Origin: a virus
Reading direction: 5' to 3' (one strand)
Length of the DNA: 27,878 nt
IMG/VR virus record: IMGVR_UViG_3300027759_000349
Span: 1 to 27,878 of that record
Made by a program: the position numbers and the translations under genes
In this document: in pieces, positions 1 through 7,940 of the stretch
Numbering within the stretch: the stretch's first letter is position 1
Layout: every line of letters starts with the position of its first letter
The notes under the pieces: model-generated
The model's input: only the letters and a program-made list of their open reading frames with translations
The model's database searches: none
Told to the model about the DNA's origin: nothing

Positions 1-1
1 C

Positions 2-196
2 CATCACTCATTTGGCCCAGGTGGTACCAGCCACTTCGGAGGACCGGCACCAAGTGGTCACCCACAAGGCGGCAATTTTACACATAATCACCAAGGACAC
101 GCAGCACCGGGTTCTGGTGGTACAGGCGGTTATTTCCACGGACACAGAGGTGCAGATGGAAGACCAGGAATAGTTGTAGTAGAAGAATATAGATAA
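2..196 (+). CDS. C-terminal end of a Gly/His-rich tail-fibre-type protein (partial, 5' end outside window)
   Basis: The reading frame is open from the window edge to TAA at 194-196 and encodes 64 residues. It is dominated by Gly, with nine His, and Pro and Ser, and it ends in a short hydrophobic strand (GRPGIVVVEEYR). Gly-rich tails closing with G-x-x-G-IVVxE/R are typical of the distal ends of phage tail-fibre and collar proteins. Several histidines are spaced as HxH (HNH, HGH) or HH, a pattern that coordinates iron in the T4 long tail fibre tip. The tail-fibre role rests on composition and on the structural genes elsewhere in the window. I cannot see the trimerisation or shaft domains, which would lie upstream. 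Confidence 0.65.
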   Translation, partial: HHSFGPGGTSHFGGPAPSGHPQGGNFTHNHQGHAAPGSGGTGGYFHGHRGADGRPGIVVVEEYR

Positions 197-203
197 TTTG
201 GAG

Positions 204-211
204 TATAAATA
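204..211 (+). promoter_or_regulatory. T4-type late promoter octamer TATAAATA
   Basis: This is a perfect match to the T4 late promoter core, in the 20-base gap between the tail-fibre end and the next gene. It ends only five bases before the ATG at 217. In T4 the start site lies a few bases downstream of the octamer, so a transcript from here would be nearly leaderless. A GGAG lies just upstream at 200-203, which would serve only read-through transcripts. Confidence 0.55.
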
Positions 212-216
212 ATATT

Positions 217-885
217 ATGAAAAAAGCACTAGTATCATATCAAGGGTATGTTGGAAAAATCGTAGATCCGGGCGAAGAAGGGCCAATCTATGAAGGTCCA
301 GATGCCACAATCGCGTGGGTCGACGCTCCAGACAATATTCAAATGGACTGGACATTAGAGTGGAGCCCGCAACAGCAGATTATGGTTTGGGTTGAACGTG
401 ATGGTCCATACACAAACCACGAAGTTGCTCGCAAAGTAGCCTACGGCACAGAAGGTGCTCAGTTGGGTATGATTTACGATGCAATTAAAGAAAACGGTGT
501 TCTAGATAGTAACAGTGATTGGTATCAACACCAAGTCCTAGTTAAATCAATGATTCCAAAACCAGCAGCAGATCCATATCAGTTCGAAACTATGGAAGAA
601 AAGATGGCTCGTTCTCTATTAGAAGAACCAGATCCAGCTAAACCGTCAGTTCCGTCTACGCCAGATATGCAGGCGTGGAAACGTTATCCAGGTTGGAAAG
701 GATTCCAAGGCGAGTTCTTAGCAATCCCAACTAACGCAAGAGTTAATCACGCAGACGGATTCTTGTACAGCGAAGGCGGCTCCAAACTTGGTTTAGCCAG
801 CGAATACGGAATCTACAACGAAACCGATCTAGACAAACAGGTTAGTTGGTATGGCCCAGATGATAATCCGTTCCCAGTATTCTAA
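217..885 (+). CDS. Hypothetical phage protein, 222 aa, next to tail-fibre gene
   Basis: I do not recognise the family. The protein is acidic and hydrophilic. It has an N-terminal block with several aromatic residues (residues 30-60, including WVDAPDN and MDWTLEWSP), a Pro/Glu-rich middle (about 115-150) and a C-terminal part rich in Gly, Trp and Tyr ending in DDNPFPVF. No signal peptide, membrane segment or clear catalytic motif is visible. It sits directly after a tail-fibre-type gene, has its own candidate late promoter and is followed by a strong terminator, so it is probably a late protein such as a virion component or fibre accessory. That role is inference from position only. Confidence 0.75.
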   Translation: MKKALVSYQGYVGKIVDPGEEGPIYEGPDATIAWVDAPDNIQMDWTLEWSPQQQIMVWVERDGPYTNHEVARKVAYGTEGAQLGMIYDAIKENGVLDSNSDWYQHQVLVKSMIPKPAADPYQFETMEEKMARSLLEEPDPAKPSVPSTPDMQAWKRYPGWKGFQGEFLAIPTNARVNHADGFLYSEGGSKLGLASEYGIYNETDLDKQVSWYGPDDNPFPVF

Positions 886-898
886 TTTAATTTAGATT

Positions 899-930
899 AA
901 AAAAAGACGTTTTTATAACGTCTTTTTTTT
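899..930 (+). terminator. Rho-independent terminator
   Basis: An inverted repeat AAAAAGACGTT (901-911) / AACGTCTTTTT (917-927) forms an 11-bp stem with a 5-base loop and runs into a tract of eight T (923-930). It stands just after the stop of the 217-885 gene and separates the tail-fibre unit from the halogenase/oxygenase operon. Confidence 0.9.
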
Positions 931-947
931 GTCTCAAACTTTCACAG

Positions 948-955
948 TATAAATA
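948..955 (+). promoter_or_regulatory. T4-type late promoter TATAAATA for the 984-12230 operon
   Basis: A perfect TATAAATA lies between the terminator at 899-930 and the first halogenase, 28 bases before its ATG. An AAAGGAT ribosome-binding site (about 972-978) lies downstream in the predicted leader. No other clear promoter octamer appears on this strand until 18203, so this single promoter probably drives the 14-gene block. Confidence 0.75.
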
Positions 956-983
956 AACTGGCACTATTATCAAAGGATATCCT

Positions 984-2612
984 ATGCAAGTTAAAAAAGT
1001 TACAATCATTGGTGGCGGCAGTTCGGGATGGATGACTGCGGCAGCACTATCAAAGTTATGTCCGCATCTCGAAATTACACTAGTTGAATCACCAAAAATT
1101 GGAACTGTCGGTGTAGGCGAAAGCACACTTGGACATATTAATAAATTCCTAAATATGCTAGGATTAAAAGATGAAGAGTGGATGCCAGCCTGTAACGCTA
1201 CCTATAAAAATTCAATTCGTTTTACAAATTTTAGAGAAAACGATGGAACATATTTTGAATATCCATTTTCGTCTGGCCTAGATATGACAGACAAGCCAAG
1301 CGGAACTATGGCTTGGTCAGAACTAGCTACTATGTTTCCAGATGAATACGGTCCAGAACAGTTTGCACAGATGTACGCTACTGGCAATACATACCTTGCA
1401 AAATACAACAAGCAATCAAGAAACAAAAATGGCCTTTTACGAAACTATGATTTCAAATGGGATACTGCCTATCATATGGACGCAGGTCTATTTGGAAAAT
1501 ATCTTAAAGATACAATCGCAATACCAAATGGTGTAAAACATATACAAGCAGAAGTACACTCGCATAGAAAAGATCATATTGGTAATATTACAGAAATTCT
1601 TCTAGATGACTTCACAACTATTTTAAAAGCCGACTTGTGGATTGACTGTACTGGCTTTAGGTCAGTACTGTTAGAACACTGGATGGGGCAACAATTTATG
1701 CCTTTCAGCAACTATCTTGCCAACGATCGTGCCTGGGCTTGTCGTATTCCTTACGAAGATCGTGAAAAAGAAATGCACAATGTTACTGACTGTCACGCAC
1801 TAGGCAACGGGTGGGTATGGAATATTCCATTATGGAATCGTATCGGTACTGGTTACTGTTACTCATCGCGTTTTACCACAGACGAAGATGCCAAGCGAGA
1901 ATTCCGTAATCATTTAGCAACTACCGGCAGCAAAGAGCGAGCTGAAGATGCCGATATGTTTAATATCCAAATACGTCACGGTGTTCGTAGACGTGCTTGG
2001 TCGTTCAATGTTGTAGGGGTTGGTTTGAGTTATGGGTTTGTCGAACCACTAGAGTCAACTGGCCTATTGACTACACACGAGAATATTGTTAAGCTAGTCG
2101 AAGCATTGAATCGACGTGGTGGATATATTACACGCAGCGAAAGAGAAGGATTTAACTTTGCTGTACAACACGATGTATATCGTTTTAGAGATTTCGTATC
2201 ACAACATTATGCTCTTTCACAGAGAACAGATACTCCGTACTGGCGCTGGTGTACCCAGATTAATGAGTATCAACCAGAAATGATGGGTGACTATATGTTG
2301 CAACAGGCACAATATCCTAATCTAATGGGAAATATTGGTGCTGGATTAGGATATCCTAGCGACTATGTAGGTAATATGTTTATTGCTGCAGGTATGGGTG
2401 TAAAAGCCGTGTCAACTAAAGAAGCTATATTTTATAACGGCTCTAGGCAAGAAATGAGTCGTAAGCAAGAAGAAATCGGGTATACTAAGCGTCGATTTGA
2501 AGAATATCGAGATTTTATAATCGAACACGTTAATACATTACCAAGTCATTATGAATTCCTAAGAGATGAAATTTACGGCGGCACAGATATCTATACCGAG
2601 ACGAAAGAATAA
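984..2612 (+). CDS. Flavin-dependent halogenase (tryptophan-halogenase family), copy A1
   Basis: This 542-aa protein is full length for the family (PF04820). It would use FADH2, O2 and halide to halogenate an unknown substrate. Visible motifs in order: the FAD-binding GGGSSGW at residues 10-16, GVGEST at 43-48, the catalytic lysine K75 in NATYKNSIRF (equivalent to K79 of PrnA), the halogenase signature WVWNIP at 277-282, and EPLESTG with E357 (equivalent to PrnA E346). All key residues are intact, so activity is plausible. The next gene is a close paralogue in tandem, starting after a 6-base gap. Phage halogenases are known (VirX1 of cyanophage Syn10). Substrate and halide preference cannot be read from sequence. 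No flavin reductase is visible in the window. Confidence 0.95.
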   Translation: MQVKKVTIIGGGSSGWMTAAALSKLCPHLEITLVESPKIGTVGVGESTLGHINKFLNMLGLKDEEWMPACNATYKNSIRFTNFRENDGTYFEYPFSSGLDMTDKPSGTMAWSELATMFPDEYGPEQFAQMYATGNTYLAKYNKQSRNKNGLLRNYDFKWDTAYHMDAGLFGKYLKDTIAIPNGVKHIQAEVHSHRKDHIGNITEILLDDFTTILKADLWIDCTGFRSVLLEHWMGQQFMPFSNYLANDRAWACRIPYEDREKEMHNVTDCHALGNGWVWNIPLWNRIGTGYCYSSRFTTDEDAKREFRNHLATTGSKERAEDADMFNIQIRHGVRRRAWSFNVVGVGLSYGFVEPLESTGLLTTHENIVKLVEALNRRGGYITRSEREGFNFAVQHDVYRFRDFVSQHYALSQRTDTPYWRWCTQINEYQPEMMGDYMLQQAQYPNLMGNIGAGLGYPSDYVGNMFIAAGMGVKAVSTKEAIFYNGSRQEMSRKQEEIGYTKRRFEEYRDFIIEHVNTLPSHYEFLRDEIYGGTDIYTETKE

Positions 2613-2618
2613 TACAAT

Positions 2619-4220
2619 ATGTGGGTTAAAAAAGTAACCATAGTTGGTGGTGGAAGTTCAGGTTGGATGTCTGCTGCTGCTCTAGCAAAGTTATGCCCGC
2701 ATATTGAAGTTACGGTTATCGAGTCTCCAGACATTAAAACCGTAGGAGTCGGCGAAAGCACGTTAGGGCATATCACTAAGTTTCTAACGTTGTTAGGATT
2801 AGAAGACAACGATTGGATGGCAGAATGTAATGCCACTTATAAAAACTCTATTAGATTTACAAATTTTAGAGAAAATGACGGATCTAGTTTTCAATACCCT
2901 TTTAGCCTAGGACTAGATATGACAGACAAGCCGGGAGGAATTAGTTCTTGGTCTGAGCTTGCAACTCTATATCCCGATGAATACGGTCCAGAATCATTTG
3001 CAGAATTCTTCGCCACTGCAAATACATTCCTAGCCAATAACAACAAGCAGACTAAAAATCTAAATGATAAACTAAGACATTTTAGCTTTAAATGGGATAC
3101 TGCATACCACGTTGACGCACAATTATTTGGTCAGTATCTTAAAGATAAGATTGCATTACCGCTCGGTGTAAAACATATTCACGGAGAGGTTACTGCATAC
3201 GCTAAAGATACAACTGGAAATATTTCTGAAGTCATTTTGCTTGATGGTACTCGATTAACATCAGATATATGGATCGACTGTACGGGTTTTAGATCACTAT
3301 TACTCGAGCAATGGATGGGATCTCCTTTTAAATCTTTTGACGATAATCTGTTTAATGACTGCGCCTGGGCCTGCAGACTACCATACGAAGATCGTGAAAA
3401 AGAAATGCACAACTACACAGACTGCCACGCTCTCGGAAATGGATGGGTATGGAATATTCCACTGTGGAATCGTATAGGCACTGGCTATGTATACTCATCT
3501 AAATTTACTTCTAAAGAAGCTGCCGCGAAAGAATTTAGAGCACATCTTGCTACAACAGGTAGCGCAGAACGTGCAGAACGTGCAGAATTATTTCACGTAG
3601 ATATGCGACACGGTCGCAGACACAGAGCGTGGGTTAAGAATGTTGTAGGCGTTGGTTTGAGTTATGGGTTTGTTGAACCATTAGAGTCGACCGGATTGCT
3701 AACAACACACGAAAACATTATTAAATTAGTTGAAATATTAAATCGCAGACGTGGTTGGGTAACACGTACAGAAAAAGAAGGATTTAATTTTGCTGTCGAA
3801 CAAGAAGTTTTAAAATTTAAAGATTTTATTTCGCAGCACTATGCCCTATCGATGCGTGACGATACGCCATATTGGAATTACTGTACTAATGAGCACGAGT
3901 ATTGTCCACAACTAATTAATGACTATGTACTACAGCAATCTCAATATACTAATCTACTTGGTAATATAACATCAAATCAAACATACCCAACCGGATTTAT
4001 TGCAGGCCTAATGATAGCTGCTGGTATGGGAGTTAAACCGATGTCTACTAAAGAAATGGTGTTAATCGGTGGTAAAATGAAACAGGACGAACTAGAGTAT
4101 ACTAAACGTGTATACGAAAAGTATAAGGAGTATGTTATTAACTACGTGAAAGATTTACCTACACACTATGAATTTCTAAAACAAGAAATTTACGGAGGAA
4201 AAGATGAGTACACTTTGTAA
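2619..4220 (+). CDS. Flavin-dependent halogenase, copy A2 (tandem paralogue)
   Basis: This 533-aa protein is collinear with the preceding halogenase almost from end to end, with the same MxVKKVTI(I/V)GGGSSGW start and an IYGG(T/K)DxYT-type C-terminus. It keeps GVGEST at 43-48, catalytic K75 in NATYKNSIRF, WVWNIP at about 276-281 and EPLESTG with E356, so it should be active. Patches of near-identical DNA remain, for example around 1752/3380 and 2019/3651, pointing to tandem duplication followed by divergence. The 3' end overlaps the next gene by 17 bases. That next gene's GGAGG ribosome-binding site (4194-4198) lies inside the codons for the C-terminal YGGKD. Confidence 0.95.
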   Translation: MWVKKVTIVGGGSSGWMSAAALAKLCPHIEVTVIESPDIKTVGVGESTLGHITKFLTLLGLEDNDWMAECNATYKNSIRFTNFRENDGSSFQYPFSLGLDMTDKPGGISSWSELATLYPDEYGPESFAEFFATANTFLANNNKQTKNLNDKLRHFSFKWDTAYHVDAQLFGQYLKDKIALPLGVKHIHGEVTAYAKDTTGNISEVILLDGTRLTSDIWIDCTGFRSLLLEQWMGSPFKSFDDNLFNDCAWACRLPYEDREKEMHNYTDCHALGNGWVWNIPLWNRIGTGYVYSSKFTSKEAAAKEFRAHLATTGSAERAERAELFHVDMRHGRRHRAWVKNVVGVGLSYGFVEPLESTGLLTTHENIIKLVEILNRRRGWVTRTEKEGFNFAVEQEVLKFKDFISQHYALSMRDDTPYWNYCTNEHEYCPQLINDYVLQQSQYTNLLGNITSNQTYPTGFIAGLMIAAGMGVKPMSTKEMVLIGGKMKQDELEYTKRVYEKYKEYVINYVKDLPTHYEFLKQEIYGGKDEYTL

Positions 4221-4989
4221 AAAACTTTTTGGTTGGATGCGAAAAGAAAAGCAACCAAGCATTAGATTTTATTCGTTAGAGTCTGGTGTTGAAAAATTAT
4301 ACCCTATAACAAAATCGTCATCAATCAAACGCAAATTTGCAGAGGATGAATCGCAGGTTGCAGTATCGTCTGCCAACTGTCCTGGTATTAATAAAGTAGT
4401 ATCAACTGGCTGGGTTATGTTGGCACCGGCCGATTTTATAATCACAACCACAGGCGACGGCATAGGATTTAATTGGGTCGAGCCATATCGATTTACAAAA
4501 TTTGCCGAAGGCAAAGACACTTATATTTCAAGCCATACTAAGGAACAAACAGAAATATTCTTAGATGACAACGTTACTTTAAAAACTGTAGTTAAGATCG
4601 AAACTCCTTGGCGAGTCGAAGCCGATGACGATGTGTTACTATTGCAATTACCAGTAACGTATAACAACGAAGCAAGATTTACAGCAGCAACGGGTATATT
4701 AGATCTACGATATGCGCATCTAATGAATGTGCAATTATTCTGGAAAGACCTAAATAGCAGTACCTTGATCAGGGCAGGAACCCCACTGTGTCAGTATATC
4801 CCATTATCTCGTAAAGCATTAAGCACATCTAGCTATAATGTAACTATAGATACAGCAAACAACACAGACATACAAAAAGAGCAAGAATTTAATTATGCTT
4901 CAAACTGCGTAATTTTATCGCACGACAGTCTAGCATCACGATTGACACGCACTTTAGCCGTGCTTAATAAGTATAAAAAGAGAGGATAA
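4204..4989 (+). CDS. Conserved phage protein of unknown function, 261 aa (DUF6065-like?), copy 1
   Basis: The start is set by GGAGG at 4194-4198, five bases before ATG. No enzyme motif is recognised with certainty. The protein has a conserved architecture shared with the 18830-19660 gene: a basic N-terminus, RFYSL at 21-25, a YP pair near 33, CPGI at 59-62, TGWVMLAPADF at 68-78, ETPWR at 133-137, LLLQLPV near 145-151, NEARFTAATGILD at 155-167, and RAGTPLCQYIPLSRK at 190-204. The two GW/AP and GTPL-Q-IP blocks faintly recall DUF6065, a family of unknown function. It sits between halogenases and oxygenases, which suggests a role in the same pathway, perhaps as substrate, scaffold or partner enzyme. 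That is inference. Confidence 0.8.
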   Translation: MSTLCKKLFGWMRKEKQPSIRFYSLESGVEKLYPITKSSSIKRKFAEDESQVAVSSANCPGINKVVSTGWVMLAPADFIITTTGDGIGFNWVEPYRFTKFAEGKDTYISSHTKEQTEIFLDDNVTLKTVVKIETPWRVEADDDVLLLQLPVTYNNEARFTAATGILDLRYAHLMNVQLFWKDLNSSTLIRAGTPLCQYIPLSRKALSTSSYNVTIDTANNTDIQKEQEFNYASNCVILSHDSLASRLTRTLAVLNKYKKRG

Positions 4990-4993
4990 TATT

Positions 4994-5248
4994 ATGGACT
5001 ACAAACAATCACTAATTGCTACTATGGCAAAAGTAACCGAAGAAAAAGCAAAATCAGAGACTGAACTAAAGCGTCTTGAAGAAGAATTCGCGAATGTAAA
5101 ATTAAACCCATACGGTATTACGTCGATTGATTTTTCTAAGCGTCAAGACATTTCACAGGACAATCTAAAGATGGAAGGAGTCCTAATGGGACTACAACTA
5201 GCTCTAGATACTTGGGAAGGGGCACAACCAGGTGTTGCAGCTGAGTAA
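4994..5248 (+). CDS. Small coiled-coil protein, 84 aa
   Basis: The ATG is preceded by GAGG at 4982-4985, inside the end of the previous gene. Residues 1-35 form a charged helix rich in Glu, Lys and Leu (EEKAKSETELKRLEEEF) that looks like a coiled coil. The C-terminal half has a second likely helix (NLKMEGVLMGLQLALDTWEGA). No known family is recognised. Such small helical proteins are common in T4-like phages, and its place between the unknown 261-aa gene and the oxygenases may be incidental. Its 3' end overlaps the next gene by 17 bases. Confidence 0.8.
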   Translation: MDYKQSLIATMAKVTEEKAKSETELKRLEEEFANVKLNPYGITSIDFSKRQDISQDNLKMEGVLMGLQLALDTWEGAQPGVAAE

Positions 5249-5816
5249 TGGAGCTATCCATTTATTTCCACCGCTGGTCTGGAAATTCAACTACGAATTT
5301 AATCTAGCTGAATTAGAACCAAAAATAGACCAGCTGTTTTCTCTCGTAGAAAAAAACTCCGAGTTAGAAAAAGGAGATGCAGTATCAACCGTAAGCGTAG
5401 ATCAGAGTCTTCAGCCACACGGGTGGAACGAACTAGCTAAGTTTCAAAACTGGTTAGGCGCTCAAATTGCTGATATACGACACGCTAATAATTTTATTGT
5501 CGGACATTCAGAAGTTACCCAGTCGTGGTGTAATCGACATCACTTCGGAGGGTACACCGAAGAGCATACACATAATTTTGGAACGTTTGTAGCCAGCTGT
5601 TATATTAAATGTCCACCAAACTCCGGAAACATTGAATTCAAAGATCCTCTAGAATATCACAAAAATTCGTATCCTATAATTCCAGAACTTGCTCTTTATA
5701 AAGAAGTTGAAGTACATACTAACGATGTACTAATTTTTCCAGGCTGGCTAAAACATCGTGTACAGGCCAATAGAACCAACGAGAAGCGCATTGTAATGAC
5801 ATTTAATATAAAATGA
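5232..5816 (+). CDS. Putative 2OG-Fe(II) oxygenase (PF13759/TIGR02466-like)
   Basis: The protein begins in the family style (GAIHLFPPLVW, 'F-P-T/P-x-V-W' start) and ends with an iron-site region. It has H112-T-H114 in EEHTHNFGTFVASCYI, then FPGWLKH with H175, and R186 before VMTFNI as the probable 2-oxoglutarate anchor. No in-frame ATG exists near the N-terminus. GTG at 5232, behind GGGAAGGGG at 5214-5222, is the most likely start. This makes a 17-base overlap with the upstream gene. It would hydroxylate an unknown protein or small-molecule substrate. Its stop overlaps the next start as ATGA, indicating translational coupling. Confidence 0.85.
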   Translation: MLQLSNGAIHLFPPLVWKFNYEFNLAELEPKIDQLFSLVEKNSELEKGDAVSTVSVDQSLQPHGWNELAKFQNWLGAQIADIRHANNFIVGHSEVTQSWCNRHHFGGYTEEHTHNFGTFVASCYIKCPPNSGNIEFKDPLEYHKNSYPIIPELALYKEVEVHTNDVLIFPGWLKHRVQANRTNEKRIVMTFNIK

Positions 5817-6619
5817 ATATCAACGATTTTAAATTTTGTTACCCAGATGCCAATACCTTTGATAAAATAATTAAGGTAAAAGCACTTAAGGATTGGAAAT
5901 ACGACTATGTCGAATTGTCTCCCGATGTTGGATATTGGGTTGCTGAAGCTCCGTTCTACGATGACGGCTTTGAATTATTTAAAAAATTAGTAGCATCTTT
6001 TCCTATTCAAAAAGATAACAATCATCCTGATAACTTTGACCCAAATCCCTTTGATACAATACACTTGCCTGAATGGGTACATAAAAATATTTGTTTCTTA
6101 TTAAGAGACTTTAATCATAAACATATATCTGCAGATGTTTTTGATCCACAGATACACGAGTGGGGCAATTTATATTTCAAGGAACGTGCTAAGCCGCTCG
6201 GCTGTTACCGCTTACCCCATATTGACTATGTACACGGACTAGTATCTAATCTATGGTTCACTGATCACAAGATTGCAGATAGCAGTACCAAGCTCTTTAA
6301 ATACCACGGCACTATGAAAAACGAAGTTTACGATTTTCAAATTGATACCACACACCCAATGAGAAAAGCCTGGGAAGAGATGGCAATATTGCCAACACGA
6401 TTACCAGCTTGGTCAAATTTAAGCAATGAAGAAATGGCAAAATGGGGATTTGAATTCTTAGGTGAATCACCGTGTACTGCTGGAACAATGACACTGTATA
6501 AAGCAAATGTATGCCACGTACCTTTTGTTTCGGAAAATGTAGATTTTCGTTGGAGTCACTCATTTGCATATAGTTATGAAACTCCACCGACTATGAGAAG
6601 CCTAGGAGGATTTTTCTAA
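5813..6619 (+). CDS. Probable Fe(II)-dependent oxygenase of divergent type, 268 aa
   Basis: This is longer than the neighbouring oxygenases and less typical. A candidate metal site is seen: H136-I-D138 in CYRLPHIDYVHGLVSNLWF, then H235 in TLYKANVCHVPFV, and R246 about ten residues later, followed by HSFAYSYE. This HxD...H...R order, with the strand pattern around it, fits a double-stranded beta-helix dioxygenase. The stretch between the two halves (about 150-225) is an unusual insertion with STKLFKYHG and a helical part. The gene overlaps the previous one as ATGA and abuts the next with no gap. Family assignment is by motif and context only. Confidence 0.6.
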   Translation: MNINDFKFCYPDANTFDKIIKVKALKDWKYDYVELSPDVGYWVAEAPFYDDGFELFKKLVASFPIQKDNNHPDNFDPNPFDTIHLPEWVHKNICFLLRDFNHKHISADVFDPQIHEWGNLYFKERAKPLGCYRLPHIDYVHGLVSNLWFTDHKIADSSTKLFKYHGTMKNEVYDFQIDTTHPMRKAWEEMAILPTRLPAWSNLSNEEMAKWGFEFLGESPCTAGTMTLYKANVCHVPFVSENVDFRWSHSFAYSYETPPTMRSLGGFF

Positions 6620-7243
6620 ATGAACTTTGAATTATACTTCCCTACTCCCGTGTGGTGGGAAGACACCAATATGCCAACAGACGCTATGTTGGCAAAATGC
6701 TACGAATTAAAAGAACAAGAACCGGTGGGTAGAAAACTCAGTAATGACGGCGGCTGGCAAAGTAAAGATTTCCGTCCAGGAACGTATGCCGAATTAAAAC
6801 CTTTAGAAGATAAAATATTAACTCAAGCTCGTAATTGTATTATAGATTTTGGATTTGATGAAAGATGGTGTTTTCCTGTAATAGAAAATTTATGGTTCAA
6901 TGTAAATTGTAAATTTAATTCTAATATGGTTCATATGCACGATGCATCTTTTGTATCTGGAGCATTTTATCTAAAAGCAAAACCAGGCCAAGGTAAAATT
7001 ACACTTTACAAAAATATGATGCAGGACTTTGCTACTATTTCTTTTGCTAGTATAGAAAAATTTACACCTATTAGCGCATCTGCTATTAGCTATGACCCTA
7101 TCACTAGCAGATTAATAATGTTTCCAGGATGGTTACCTCACGGAGTATCTGCTAATGAATTAGACGAAGACCGTGTTTCTATTTCTTTTAATATCAAGTT
7201 AATAAGGACAGACGATGAACGCTATCGGCCAGCGATTACTTAA
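6620..7243 (+). CDS. Putative 2OG-Fe(II) oxygenase (PF13759/TIGR02466-like)
   Basis: The 207-aa protein opens with the family start (ELYFPTPVWW). It has the iron-site segment VHMHDASFVSGAFYL (H105, H107), the distal FPGWLPHGVSAN (H174) and R185 in EDRVSISFNI as the expected 2-oxoglutarate ligand. This matches the pattern HxH...SGxxYL...FPxWxxHxVxxN...RxSISFN. An AGGAGG ribosome-binding site is present at 6604-6609. The C-terminus overlaps the next gene by 29 bases. The DNA just before the stop also encodes that gene's Shine-Dalgarno (AAGGAC) and start. Confidence 0.88.
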   Translation: MNFELYFPTPVWWEDTNMPTDAMLAKCYELKEQEPVGRKLSNDGGWQSKDFRPGTYAELKPLEDKILTQARNCIIDFGFDERWCFPVIENLWFNVNCKFNSNMVHMHDASFVSGAFYLKAKPGQGKITLYKNMMQDFATISFASIEKFTPISASAISYDPITSRLIMFPGWLPHGVSANELDEDRVSISFNIKLIRTDDERYRPAIT

Positions 7244-7940
7244 CGAAACAAATCTTTTTTACGAAGATAAACCTCATTACTTCAAGCAACTATTGCCGGA
7301 AGCTAGTGAAATGGTCACGTGGGATGATGTTGAATCGTGTATAAACAAACCAGAGTTATACACATTTGAGATGATCGGCAAAGATAATTTAAAAATTGAA
7401 ATTCCTACAAACAAAAAATCTTGGGTGTTCGGTAGACAAGTACAAGATAAAGGATTTATGTTTGATAGAATTAATAATGGTTTTGGATTTGTCATTATGG
7501 ATTATGCTTTTCACAGTCCTAAAACAATGAAATTGCTAGAAATTTTAGAAAACATATATATGATTAATGCTGCCATACACGTCTACGGAGGCCTAGAAGA
7601 TTCAAAGAGTTTTTGGATACACGAAGACTATCCATCTAATTTTATTGTTCAGGCACAGGGCAAAACAAGATGGAAAGTTTTCAATAACAGAATAAGCTCA
7701 ATGTATCGAACCGGCACAATGAATCATAAGCTGAAAGAAGAAGAACTTGATCTAGCTTTTGATGTTGTTTTAGAGCCAGGTGATGCTATCTACATCCCAT
7801 CAAGGGCCTATCACATAGCAGAACCAATGGGTAAGAGACTAAGTATGAGCATTCCGTGTTGGACTAAATTGCCCACAGACGATCCACGCGAGTCAAGTGA
7901 TAGGAATTGGTATAGGATAAAAAATGACAAAACTATTTAA
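7215..7940 (+). CDS. JmjC/cupin-like Fe(II)/2OG oxygenase (Cupin_4 / cupin_8 type)
   Basis: The ATG at 7215 follows AAGGAC within the preceding gene. The protein shows the JmjC/cupin hydroxylase signature: FWIHEDYPSNFIVQAQGKTRWKVF with H136-E-D138, then PGDAIYIPSRAYHIAEP with distal H200, followed by LSMSI. This order matches ribosomal-oxygenase-like (YcfD/MINA53) and FIH-like enzymes, which hydroxylate Arg, His or Asn side chains of proteins. It is the only JmjC-type member of the array, and the others are P4H-like or PF13759-like. The substrate is unknown. A protein target is suggested by family habit, not shown here. The 3' end overlaps the next gene by 17 bases. Confidence 0.82.
   Translation: MNAIGQRLLNETNLFYEDKPHYFKQLLPEASEMVTWDDVESCINKPELYTFEMIGKDNLKIEIPTNKKSWVFGRQVQDKGFMFDRINNGFGFVIMDYAFHSPKTMKLLEILENIYMINAAIHVYGGLEDSKSFWIHEDYPSNFIVQAQGKTRWKVFNNRISSMYRTGTMNHKLKEEELDLAFDVVLEPGDAIYIPSRAYHIAEPMGKRLSMSIPCWTKLPTDDPRESSDRNWYRIKNDKTI

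Noticed and set aside
887-1126. Open frame on the minus strand across the terminator and the first halogenase start
   Set aside because: It lies antisense to the halogenase N-terminus, crosses an intrinsic terminator and has no ribosome-binding site or recognisable motif.
1342-1536. Open frame on the plus strand inside the first halogenase, in another frame
   Set aside because: The overlapping frame codes conserved halogenase sequence; this one has no RBS or conserved pattern.
3570-3600. Short direct repeat (GCAGAACGT twice, then GCAGAA) in halogenase A2
   Set aside because: It encodes AERAERAE and aligns without length change to ERAEDAD in halogenase A1, so it is not an insertion or an expanding repeat.
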